A stretch of DNA of 64,000 nt from positions 7,080,197 through 7,144,196 of the forward strand of contig JAMXBB010000010.1 in NCBI GenBank assembly GCA_024138015.1, in the 5' to 3' direction. Of the stretch, positions 1 to 10,719 are shown in pieces. Every line of letters starts with the position of its first letter. Position 1 is the first letter of the stretch. Both the position numbers and the translations under genes were made by a program. The stretch is from Lumnitzera littorea. Its lineage: Eukaryota > Streptophyta > Magnoliopsida > Myrtales > Combretaceae. A model generated the notes under the pieces. That model was not told the origin of the DNA and ran no database searches. It was given only the letters and a program-made list of their open reading frames with translations.

Positions 1-2141
1 CCTATCACTTAGTTCGACTAAGGATGAAGAAGGGACCATTACACAATCTTGTGCTATCCCTTTCGAAGGGGTCGGTATTTGGTTGGAGAATCCTAATGAT
101 CTCCTAACGGGTTGCAATGCATGACGTTTTGGTCATTAGAGTCGAATAAGATTAAATTTCATTTAGGGTATTCAAACAATTTCACACCAATTCAATCATA
201 TTACAAATTTCAACATGAATTCATATGCATCAAACATATGCATAAACTACTTACAATCACAACCGTATACAATCCTAAGTCTCTGAATACCATAAAAATA
301 GTACTTTAATACAGTAAGTAATAACCCAACTTACTTAGAATTTCTTAGTCGCTCGATCACTTAATTGCAAGCCAATTCGTTTCTAGGTATCCTATAATAC
401 AAATAGGTCTTTTTAGTACTTATACTTTAAGGATTCATATTCTAAGTTATAATTTAACTCATTTTTCTATGTATACCTATTATGTACTAATGATTCATTC
501 TACCTTATTTTGGGGTTCAGTTCCTAAATTAGATTCTAGTTTTGATTCTGGAATATTAAATATGCTTGAATTCTAATGTGAAATTAATTACATTAAGCTC
601 GAGTATTCTAATATCCTATTGAGTCTTAATTTAGTATTTTAAACTATTCGGTATACACTAATCCTAATTGAAATACCGGATTTATTTCCGATGTGAGAAA
701 ATTTTATATTTTTTATACAATTACTTAAAATTAAATTTTGTTTCAGATTTAGTATATTCTGACTTTTATTATTATATTATCTAAATAACCCTAATTTTTC
801 ATATTTATTAAATTTCTAATTCCACATATTTCCTAATTTCCTACAATTACTACCTAATTCCTAAATTAATTATATTTAATACTCCAAATGCTAGGATTAG
901 GTTTCCACAATAGAGATTAACATCCCTAAACATCTAATTACTATCTAAATCAATAATTAATTACTTAATCACTTAATTAACCCAAAATTACCCAATTTTT
1001 CCATCATTTTAGGGCTAAAAATTTACTTAAAAATTTTGAAAATTAAATTTTAAAAAAATGGCTTCATAGCACTGTTCTACATCACTTAAGCATTTTACAA
1101 AAAAAAATTGAGCTACAAACTACACTCTTAAACCTATTTATTTCTAGTTCTAATCATACTCGGTTTTACTTAATTTGTTAAGAATTCTATATTTTCAGAC
1201 GTGATTAAACTTAATCACTATTTTTTCCTAAATCTATATACAATAAAACCATAGAATAATAAGTTTCATAATTTTCTGGACAAAATAAATAATTTTAAGA
1301 AATTATACAAAATCGGAGTAGATAAGGAACTCACCCGGTTTAATGTCTTTTGGCCTTCCAACATCGGTCCAGGTGTATCGGTCGATCTAGATGGTGGGTC
1401 TGAAGTGGGGTGGTGGTGGTAGCTCGGTCCCAGGTGATGGTGTGTGGTTTTAGCTCACTAACTTTAATTGCACAGTTTTCCTTTCTTCTTTTTTTTTCTC
1501 TAATTTTTCTCTGATTTCCAACTATTTAAAGGAGCTCTATAATTTTTTTCCCTATTTATAGAGCTTTGATGTAATTAATGTGCATTAAATTAGACAAGAC
1601 ATTACCTAAATTCCTTAGTTTTTGGCTTTTGTGTTGCTTGATTTTGATTGGGCAATTTTTTTTCTTCACTTCCTGATTGCCACGACTACATCCACCTCAT
1701 TCCTGATTCCTCTTATTTTTTCTTAATTAATTAATAATTTTTCTTAATTATTTAATAAGCTTTTTAGACAATTTAAGAAATTTCGCGTATTTTTATCTAC
1801 ACGTAAATACATGTGGGGTATATGTGAATATTCCTAATTATTATTTAGGTCATTCTATAATTTTTAGTATACATATAATCTATCTCTAGTAATTTATTAT
1901 TTATTATATTACACTTTTCGTCTTTTCGATAATTAACAATTATTATACTTAAAATTTAAAAATTTTATAGTCTTCTATTTTATTACTTATTTTCTTAAAT
2001 TCAAGTTTACGAAGCCGTTTTTACTAATTTCTCTATCCATAGTTTATAATTTGGGTTTGATTGGATTCTTTAACCAATCGTCCTAAACTTTGTGTTATAA
2101 ATTCAATCCTATGGTCACTTGACTTAACTTTAGAACTTACA
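1..2141 (-). repeat. 3' LTR of the gypsy element (partial)
   Basis: This aligns throughout with 12542-14724. On the minus strand it begins TGTAAG at 2141, directly after the polypurine tract. It is cut by the window edge after about 2.1 kb of an expected 2.9 kb. It retains the palindrome CCCTTTCGAAGGGG (58-71) found in other family members. Confidence 0.9.
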
Positions 2142-2180
2142 ATTCTACCCTCTTTCAAAAAAATTTTGTCCTCAAAACTT
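2142..2180 (-). other. Polypurine tract and conserved pol 3' terminus
   Basis: Read on the minus strand this is GAGGACAAAATTTTTTTG followed by GAAAGAGGGTAGAAT, immediately before the LTR start TGTAAG. A GAGGAC-AAA-T-rich block followed by a G/A tract is typical of the 3' end of plant chromoviruses, where plus-strand DNA synthesis is primed. Confidence 0.8.
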
Positions 2181-2246
2181 CTATATATCTAAATTGCACT
2201 TAAATGAATAAACACAATAATTTGCATACTTTTACTAACCTAGAAG

Positions 2247-2945
2247 TTAAAAAAGCCATGGATACTGCTCCACCATCGCGACTTTTGGTTCCCAAGTCAT
2301 CTCTAAGTCTGGACCTTTGTTCCATTGAATCTTCACGTACTCCATATCTCTATTCCTTAACTTCTGAACCTGACTATCCAATATTTTTATAGGTTGCCTC
2401 ACAAGTTGAAAATTTCTCATTAACTCCATTGGCTCTATTTTCACTATTGTATTCGAGTTCTTAATGAATCTTCTTAACATAGAAATATGGAATACATTAT
2501 GATAGCTCGATAAACTTGGAGGTAAAGCTACTTGGTAGGATACATTGCCAACTTTTTCCAATACTTCAAATGGACCAACGTATCGTGGGCTTAGTTTTCC
2601 TTTTGAGCCAAATCGTTTGAGTCCTTTGAATGAGCTTATTTTAATATAAACATGATCACCAATTTCAAATTCCAATGGCCTTCTTTTTAAGTCAACCCAA
2701 CTCTTATAATGGTCTTGAGCTTCTTTCATTCGCTGTCGAACAATCTTAATCTTCTCACTTGTTTGATTGATTATGTTTGGTCCAATCATGTCATACTCTT
2801 CGTGATCCCAATACAATGGCGATCTATACTTTTTCCCATATAATGCTTCATAAGGTGCCATTTGTATGGTTGCATGATAACTATTATTATAGGCAAATTC
2901 GATCAACGGCAAATATTTATCCCAATCACCTCCAAAATCTAACAA
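2247..2945 (-). pseudogene. Integrase C-terminal part and chromodomain-like tail (end of pol)
   Basis: An open stretch of about 232 codons forming the last part of pol. It carries the post-catalytic integrase segment (FAYNNSYH, then MAPYEALYGKKYRSPLYW), the GPF module (YVGPFEVLEKVGNVSYQVAL, then a HNVFHISMLRRF block) and a final chromodomain-like segment around LRNRDMEYVKIQWNKGPD ending in YPWLF and TAA. In chromoviruses this tail contacts chromatin marks and directs integration; here the first aromatic residues of a classical chromodomain are not evident, as in the Tekay type. It is the best preserved part of the polyprotein. The true protein did not start here: the frame continues upstream through stop codons into the integrase core. 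Confidence 0.88.
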
Positions 2946-3720
2946 GCAAACTCACAACATATCTTTTAGAGTTTGAATTGTTCATTCAGATTACCCATCT
3001 ATTTATGGGTGATAAGCTGTACCAAACTGCAACTTTGTACCCAAGGCTCTATGAAAAATCTCCTAGAATTTGGATACAAACCGACTATCCTGATCAGAAA
3101 CAATACTCTCAGGTACACCATGTAACCTTACTATTTCTCAAACATATAGCCTAGCCATCTTTTCCATTGAATCACTCGTCCGATAAGGTAAGAAGTGTGC
3201 ACTCTTCGTTAGTCTATCCACAACTTCCCAAATGGAATCATATCCAACTTGAGTCCTTAGTAATGCTACTACAAAATCCATAGTAATATGCTTCCATTTC
3301 TATCTCGATATTTTTAAAGGTTGTAATAGTCCACCCAGTCTTTGGTGTTTTGCTTTAACTTGTTGGCATATAATGCATTCTGATACATACTGTACCACCT
3401 CTCTCTTCATCTTATTCCACTAATACATAAGTTTTAAATCTTGGTACATTTTATTTCCTCCCGGGTGCACAGTATAACTTGTAATGTGTACTTTGTTCAA
3501 AATTTGCTTCCTTATGTCAGCAACTTGTAGTACACATATTCTTCCTCTAAACTTTATTATACCTCTATCATCCACCTTAAAATCAGGGTTTTGTCCGTTA
3601 CTTAATTTCTCTTTTATCTCCATCAAACTCTTATCTTCCTCTTGCTTTTGCTTTGTTCTCTTTAATAGACTAGGTTGCAATTCCCAATTCATCAACTGAC
3701 TATTAGGTTAACACCAGCCA
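2946..3720 (-). pseudogene. Integrase zinc-binding domain and catalytic core (stop-ridden)
   Basis: Same frame as the pol tail. The segment 3420-3695 includes the end of the RNase H-integrase linker and the first half of an HHCC finger (HITSYTVHPGGNKMYQDL); the second half follows as SECIICQQVKAKHQ. The core then shows MDFVVALL (first catalytic D), VVDRLTKSAHF, and VSDQDSRFVSKFW (second D). Around the catalytic Glu (about 2975-3005) the segment is riddled with stop codons. The domain inserts retroelement DNA into the genome; this copy cannot encode it. Confidence 0.85.
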
Positions 3721-4200
3721 AACCCAATTTGCATCCTCTCAAATTCTTGTACTGGTGTACGTTGAGGTGTTAACAATAAGGCAACCTGTTCATAATTCTT
3801 TCAACTTAATGCATTCGCCACCAAATTGGCCTTTCCAAGGTGGTAATTTATATTCAGATCATAATCTTTAATTAATTCTAACCACCTTCTTTGCCTTAAA
3901 TTCAACTCCTTCTAAGTAAAGAAATACTTCAAACTATTATAATCAGTGTACATCTCACACCGTTGTCTATAGAGATAATGTCTCCAAATCTTTAAAGCAA
4001 ACACTACAGCCGCTAACTCTAAATCATGAGTTGGATAATTTCTCTCGTGTAGCCTCAATTATCTTGATGTATATACAACAACTTTTCTATCTTGCATCAA
4101 TACATAACCTAATCCATTCCATGAAGCATCACTGTACACATTATAAGGCTTATTTGGATCAGGTAATGTTAATACTAATGCTGTAACCAATCATTTTTTC
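3721..4200 (-). pseudogene. RNase H domain of pol (degraded)
   Basis: Translated in the pol frame this reads PYNVYSDASWNGLGYVLMQD, with the first catalytic Asp in SDAS, then an ELAAVVFALKIWRHYLY helix and a YTDYNSLKYFFT strand (the family usually has TDHKSL), followed by LNLRQRRWLELIKDYDLNI. RNase H removes the RNA strand of the RNA-DNA hybrid. Several in-frame stops interrupt it. It lies between RT and the integrase linker, as expected in Ty3/gypsy. Confidence 0.8.
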
Positions 4201-4617
4201 ATCTCTTGAAAACTCATTTCACAATCTTCACTCCATTCAAACTTTATATCCTTTTAGGTCAATCAAGTCAACGATTTGGCAATTTTGGAAAAATCCTTTA
4301 TGAATCGTCGATAATATCCAGCCATACCCAGAAAACTCTTTATCTCAGTCACAGTGGTTGGTTACTTCTAATCCATTACTGCTCTCACTTTATCAGGGTC
4401 TATAGAGATTCCTTCACCAAATATAATATGTCCTAAAAAAGAAATTCTATCCAACCAAAAATCACACTTACTTAACTTGGCATACAATTTATTCTCTCTT
4501 AACTTCCGTAATGTCAATCGTAAATGCTCTGCATGCTCCTTCTTAGTTTTTGAATAAATCAAAATATCATTAATAAACACCACGACAAACTTATCCAAAT
4601 ATAGTTGATATATGTGA
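4201..4617 (-). pseudogene. Reverse transcriptase, C-terminal half
   Basis: Contains the RT active-site block YLDKFVVVFINDILIYSK and then SFLGHIIFGEGISIDPDKV and FLGMAGYYRRFIKDFSKIAK, typical of plant gypsy RT fingers and thumb. The catalytic motif, normally F/Y-I-D-D, reads F-I-N-D: the first Asp codon is AAT. Together with stops, the enzyme is dead. The coding sequence is cut by a solo LTR at 4623-7708 and resumes in frame at 7714. The 3091 nt from 4623 to 7713 (LTR plus one target copy) must be removed to keep the frame. Confidence 0.9.
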
Positions 4618-4622
4618 TTCAT

Positions 4623-7600
4623 TGTAAGCTTCATAACCAATCACTCAAGGTTTCAATCGGCTGAAAGATCCGATCAAGCCTAAATTATAAACTATTGAGA
4701 GAAATATTAGTAAAAATGACCCCGTAAACGTGAATTTAAGAAAATAAGTAATAAAATAGGAGATTATAAAATTTTCAAATTTTAAGCATAATAATTGCTA
4801 ATTACTGAAAAGGCAAAAAGTGTAATCTAATAACTAATAAATTACTAGAGATAGATTATATGTATACTAAAAATAATAGAATGACCTAAATAATATTTAT
4901 GAATATTTATTTGTACTATATATGAATTTACATGTAAGTATAAATACGCGTAATTTCTTAAAATACGCGAAATGTGCTAAAATAATACTAAATACTTAAA
5001 GAAAATTCATAATTAATTAAGAAAAAAATCAAGAAAAATCAGGAAAAATCATGAATGATCTAGAATTGGGTCGTGGCAACTAGGAAAAATAAGAAAAAAA
5101 TTCGGCCAATTAAATTAAGACAACATAAAAGCCAAAAATCAAGGGATAAGGCAATTGTCTTATCCCATTTAATACATAATAAATCCCCTAAAGCCCTTTA
5201 AATAGCAAGAAAAATTCAAAAGCTCATTTGGACAGTGAAAAATCAAAGAAAATTAGAGAGAGGCGAAAATTGAGAGAAAAATTCAGTTTAGAAAAAAATT
5301 AGAAAAAACTGTGCAATTAGGGCTTTCAAAGGGAACCTACACCAGACAAGCAGCTAGGAGTGAACGGCCACCACCACCACACGGTGGTGGCAGCGCCTAG
5401 GCCGGCCGACAAGGCTACAGCGGCCAGCGGTGGCCGAAGCCACCCAAATCGGTGAGTCTAATTTCCAACCCGATTATTGTGTAATTTTGTAAAAATAGTA
5501 AATATTATTATAAAATTATGAATTTTGTTATTCTGGAATATTTTTGTATGTAGTTTGTAGGAAAAATATTATTTTGATGAAAATATATCTCGTGATATAG
5601 GGTCCTTAAGAAATCATGCAAAACCGAGCATGTTTCGGTTTAGAAATAAATGACCTTAGGAGTGTAGTTTCGAGCCCAAAATTTTTGTGTAGATTACTTA
5701 GATGATATAGAACAGTACTATGAAGACCGTTTTCAAAAATTAATTTTCGAAATTTTTAGATAATTTTTAGGCCTTAAAATGAGGCATAAAATGGGTAATT
5801 TAAGGTTAATTAAGTAATGAAATTATTAATTACTGACTTAGTGAATAAGTAGATGTTTTAAGATGTTGAAATCTGATGTAGTATGATACTTGTAGCAATT
5901 AGAGTGTTAGATATAATTATTAGGTTAATTATGTAGTAAATAAGTAATATGGAAAAATAATACATTTTAAGTTAATTTTGTAATTAGGAGTAAAATCTGA
6001 TTTAGGATAAATTTAGACATTTTGAAATGTTAATTGATGTTTAGAAATGATAATTAAAGTGATAGAAATATTAGAAGTGTATTATATACATAAAAGGTAA
6101 TAATACATAATAGGTAATTATTGGAAATATAATAAATAGAAAATATTATAATAAAAATTGATATTTTGATAATAATAAAAATGTACAATAAATCTGATAG
6201 GAAACTTGAATTTATGTAATTATATGAAAAATGTAAAAATTTCTCACATCAGGAGTAAATTCGGTACACTAATAAGGATATAAGTGTACTGGGTGAAATA
6301 AAATACTGACTAGAGGTAATAATGATATTTAGGAGATCAGGAAGTAATGTGATTAATTTCACATTATGAGTTGAAACGAATTTCTAGGGTTGGAATATAA
6401 AACATTACTTAGAAATCGAACTAGAACCAAATTTAGAAATTGATGCGAAAATCGAATCTGAGCCTAACCCCAAACCTAGAATAATTATAAAAGACTTAAT
6501 ACCTAGATAATTAGCCATATTAAACCTTAAACAAAACCTAACAATAAGCGTTATAGGATAAAACGAACCTATAATAGTTATATGAAAAGCTGAAACCACG
6601 TTTGTGTTATAGGAATGATCGGCGATGGCCTGAGCAAATCGGACCTCGAGTGAGTAAGCGAGGAGTCGAGGTAAGTTGGGATTAATACAATGTTGTATTT
6701 TGGAGGCTTAAAATTATACTTGGTTGTGCTTGTTAGATAGTTGAATGTGTGCATGTGCTTGATTATGGGTGATGCTATGATTCTGTTTGTTGTTTTGGCA
6801 TATATTGTATGATTTGTATGTAATGATTAATCACCCTAAACTGGACTTAATCAAATATACGACTAGTAATCATAATCGGGCATGCATGGCAACCCGTTAG
6901 GGCAACTTAGGACTCTCCAGCCAAATACCGACCCCTTTGAAAGGGATACCGCAGGATTGCAAAATGGTCCCTTCTTCATCCTTAGTTGAACTAAGTGACA
7001 GGAGAGGAGGTCATGGCGAGGGTGAAGACAGTGGTTCGAAGGTAGTTGCGGGAGGAATAAGGTCTCCATTACACAAGCTTGGATTTGGTCGTGAGCTGTT
7101 GCATTAATGGCAACTCCTCAACTTAGATTAGAGCGGGTGCAATTTCTTTAATCTCACAACGGACCGAACAACATCGTGCGATGGCATTTGCTTGCACATG
7201 CATTGCACCTAATAAGTGATTGAAAACCTTGTTGTGTTTTTGGTATAGTTTTAAGTCCTCTGTCCTAAATTACTGAGTTATGGTTGCTCACATCCCTATA
7301 GACGTCGTGCAGGTGCTGGCTAAGAAGCGGCAAACAATTACTCTGAAGCTAGCAACTACTGGATCCTGGGGAGTGAGGAAAAACATTTGAAGAACGAACA
7401 TATATTTTTAAGGTTTAAGCTTTTACTTTAGAACTTCTCATTTTTTTTATAATGTAATAACTAGGAAATATATTTCGGAGAAATATTGCAAACAATAATT
7501 GTAATAACTAAATTATAGTGAATATATATATTTCCTCACTTTCTTAGATAAATAATTTATTTAAATTACAAACTGTTTACTTCAAAGCGGGTTAGTCGTG

Positions 7601-7708
7601 AACGCCTTATGTAGATCAGGTCTAAGATAGCGGTTGTAAGGCCAACTTCTATCTTAGGATAGTTTACACGGTGGGGCTGTTATGACTCTGCCACTTCGGG
7701 GCATGACA
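4623..7708 (+). mobile_element. Nested solo LTR (same gypsy family) inside RT
   Basis: A 3086-bp LTR running TGTAAGC...GGCATGACA on the plus strand, opposite to its host. It aligns along its length with the minus-strand LTR at 11803-14724 (for example AAATTATAAACTATTGAGAG near its start and the palindrome-like CCCCTTTGAAAGGGAT near 6932). It has no internal domain. It is flanked by a perfect 5-bp duplication, TTCAT at 4618-4622 and 7709-7713. This is the product of insertion followed by LTR-LTR recombination. A stretch of GTGG/CCACCACC repeats lies near 5360-5430. Confidence 0.95.
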
Positions 7709-8290
7709 TTCATCAAGTCCATGAATACAACCGAGGCATTCATTAAACCAAATGGCATCACCAAAAATTCATAATGACTATATTGAGTTCTAAATGCAGT
7801 CTTATGCACATCTTCTGGCTTAACTCATAATTGATGATATCCTAATTTTAAATCTATTCTAGAAAACACGGTTGCACCTTATAGTTGGTTAAACAAATCA
7901 TCAATGCGAGATAACGGATACCTACTCTTAATGGTAACCTTATTTAACTCCCGATAGTCTATACACAATCTCATAGTTCCATCCTTCTTCTTCACAAACA
8001 ATACTGGTGCTCCCCATGGTAAAACATTCGATCGAATAAACTTCTTATCTAATAACTCTTGAAGCTGCTTCTTTAGTTCTTGAAGCTACTTCTTTAGTTC
8101 TTGAAGTTCCATAGGTGACATCCGATATGGAGCTTTAGAAATAGGCTTAGTTCCAGGAACTAACTCTACAGTAAAATCCAACTCTCGGGATGGGGCTAAA
8201 CCTAGTAAATCCTACGGAAATACATTTGGAAATTCATTCACTACCTGTATATCTGCTACTTTGGGTATCTCTTTCTTTACATCGACAGCA
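7709..8290 (-). pseudogene. Reverse transcriptase, N-terminal half
   Basis: In the pol frame this gives PGTKPISKAPYRMSPMELQE, then WGAPVLFVKKKDGTMRLCIDYREL, SRIDDLFNQL, FSRIDLKLGYHQL and YEFLVMPFGLMNASVVFMDL, in canonical gypsy order; the Asp in SRIDLK is a catalytic residue. In-frame stops are present. Two full 21-bp units and a partial third (8058-8110) duplicate the LQELKK-type codons just upstream of the RT core. The domain joins directly to 4617 once the solo LTR is removed. Confidence 0.9.
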
Positions 8291-8738
8291 AACACCTAGC
8301 AAAATTTCCAATCATTCTCCTTTACTTTTGTCTCAAACAGTTCATCACATATCTCCATCACTGATAAATTTAACCTACTTCCACCAGCCTTTCCTTGAAA
8401 TATCGTTTCTCCCTCGTTAAGATTGATAATTTTATTCCTACACTCCGCAATGGCTTTATTTTTAGACAACCAATCTATTCCCACTATTAAATCATAACCT
8501 TATAAAGGTAATAATACAAGACTTATAGGATACTCCTTCTCCTGAATTTTTATTTTACCATCAGCTACTATTTCTCGAGTTGTTACTTTCTCCCCAGTCG
8601 AAGTTCTAACTATATAAGTTGTACTAACAGTAACCACACTAATTTCTTGTTCATTTACAAATTTCTGACTTGCAAAGGAATGAGATGCACCAGTATCAAA
8701 CAACACAAAAGCAGGTTGTCCATTTATTAGCACATGTC
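8291..8738 (-). pseudogene. Aspartic protease of pol
   Basis: Reads INGQPAFVLFDTGASHSF at its N-terminus, the retropepsin active site D-T-G-A, then SFASQKFVNEQEISV and, further on, IGIDWLSKNKAIAECRNK, the family's conserved second strand (G-M-D-W-L). The protease would cleave the gag-pol polyprotein. One stop near 8495 separates the active-site part from the DWLSK part; the frame is otherwise continuous with gag and RT. Its N-terminal join to gag lies across a 117-nt intervening segment (8739-8855). Confidence 0.9.
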
Positions 8739-8855
8739 CTAGAATATACTAATACTATTATTACTAACTACACTAGCATTAAATCTTGAAATGCAAATAC
8801 TTTAATTTAATTCACACTTAGAAATATCATTACAATAGATAGTCTAAGTATGTAC
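8739..8855 (-). other. Intron-like or small inserted segment between gag and protease, 117 nt
   Basis: On the minus strand this begins GTACAT and ends TTCTAG, is AT-rich and has stops in all three frames. Excising it as a GT-AG intron joins gag ...GLVTG to HVLINGQPAFVLFDTG. That gives the same distance between the VTG motif and the catalytic Asp as in related chromoviruses (14 residues, from family knowledge). Alternatively it is a small insertion: ACAT occurs at both junctions and the ends are imperfect inverted repeats (CTTAGACTATC against CCTAGAATATA). The sequence alone does not decide. Confidence 0.55.
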
Positions 8856-10185
8856 CAGTTACAAGTCCTTCATCATTCTCTTCTTTAACTCTCATGATCT
8901 CTTTGACATCATCATGGTAGTATTCCTCCATAAATTCTGAGAAATCCTCATTCTCCTCAACTCCCATATCCTCTAGAGCAAAGACACGAGCAGGTGCAGT
9001 GGTGTTATCAAAACCTTCCGTCCGCTTAGCTCCTTGTCTAAACTGTGGACAGTATCTAGAGAAATGGCCCTTCCTACCACATTTATTACACTTTACTAAT
9101 TTCATCCTAGGGCATGCCTTTAATATATGGTTCGGATCCCCACATATAAAACATTTTCCCTTAAGCTGAGTACAATTTCTTGGAAAATGATTTGCACCAC
9201 ACTTCCAGCGTTTGACACTACCATCCTTGTCGTAAAAACTCAAACTAGGCACTGACTGCGCTAGGCTACTAGCCAGAGTTACTGGTCTCTTTCTCTTCTG
9301 TCTAGAACTGCTACTAGCGGCACCAAGATATGTTCTCTTAAATGATGGACTAGGTCGATATCCTTTGTTGATCTTTTGACTCAACATTGCTTGCATCCTC
9401 ACACAATTATCTTCCAGTTATCTTACCTTATCTACCACTTCATTATAAGTGGTGAAACCAGAATCCAACAGCTTACAACACATTGTGGGGTCAAATTCGG
9501 TAAGAAACAAATCTTTCTTCAACTTAACATTATCTTGGTATGAGCCAGGTACATATTGTAACAATCTATTAAACTCAGTCTCATACTAGGTTACATTCAT
9601 ACCTCCCTTCGTCAGTTCAAACAAATCTCGCACCATTCTGTTTTAAACACTATGAAGGAAATACTCCTTCCTGAATTCTTCCTTAAATTGTTGCCAGTCA
9701 ATGTTATTTCTAAGTTGCCTTGCTTTCGAGTCCCACTATACTTTCGCAACTAACTTTAACATAAATGTGCCATAAGATAACTTTTGAGATTCGGGGACTC
9801 TAAAAGCCTCAAAACTCCATTCGATTTGGGCTAGCCACTCATCAGTTACATCCGGCCTACCCATCTCTCCTTCAAAGTAATAGTTGGCCTTTATAAACTC
9901 AGGAAATTTATTTATCTCTTGAGGTCGCTCCATTCGTTGTTAAATTTCTTAGGGTCTCCTATTTCCCACATTACCACCAGTCATAAGATGTTAAATCAAC
10001 ATTTCTTACTGTCTTATCATCGTATGCATACTAGCAAGTATTTGTCCAATAGGCATATTTTCTTGTGAAGGCAACGGGGGTAAATCTTATTTATATTGTT
10101 CTCTCAAGGGTAATGGTGCTCATGGTGGAGGGTTTTGATTTCCTTTAGTTCCTCCTTGACTACTCCCATTTCTAACTTCAGCCAT
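8856..10185 (-). pseudogene. gag, capsid and nucleocapsid, with zinc knuckles
   Basis: Start chosen at the ATG at 10185-10183 (MAEVRNGSSQGG), the first Met after the leader in the frame that runs through all of gag-pol. The capsid part is seen at 9736-9933 (FIKANYYFEGEMGRPDVTDE and WLAQIEWSFEAF) and continues with FKEEFRKEYF, MVRDLFELTKGGMNVT, YETEFNRLLQYVPGSYQDNV. The nucleocapsid part (8856-9402) is basic and Ser-rich, then has two perfect CX2CX4HX4C knuckles (CFICGDPNHILKAC and CNKCGRKGHFSRYC) and a degenerate first knuckle lacking its first Cys (WKCGANHFPRNC). Gag packages element RNA. Several stop codons but no frameshifts break it. Confidence 0.9.
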
Positions 10186-10719
10186 AATTACTTAATAGTT
10201 TATAACTTATAACCCTACATTCATATCTATTTATAAGTTATCCCTACTTTTGTTTAGAGGATTTTTATAAATTAATAAATGCTTGCAATATATACTCATA
10301 TAAAATAGTAATAACAATATCATTGTAATCAATGTACTTAGTAATCTGACTTCCACTAATAACTTCATTCAACCTTACATTATCATCATTGCAACTTCAA
10401 AACAAAAGATATAACTCAATAACTTTTGAATACATACATCAAATTTACAACTTAATTACATCATTACTTACATAATCTAGTACAGACTCAATCTTTACAA
10501 CTATACAAAACAAAATATTACATCAATTGGCTACATCAAACTTAATTATAGCGTACATCTAACTTGATCCAGAAGTTATAAAGTACATCAAAAGTCAAAA
10601 GGATACATCAAAGTGAAAATACATCAAAAGATCCTAAAATACATCAGTTTCTATCAAAATTGCTACTGGATCATATCTAAAAATCTATCTAACCAAAATA
10701 AGTCAGTCACCTAACTAAG

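Noticed and set aside
8739..8855. gag stop codon with readthrough or frameshift as the gag-pol expression mechanism
   Set aside because: The segment has many stops in every frame, so neither simple readthrough nor a single frameshift would reach protease.
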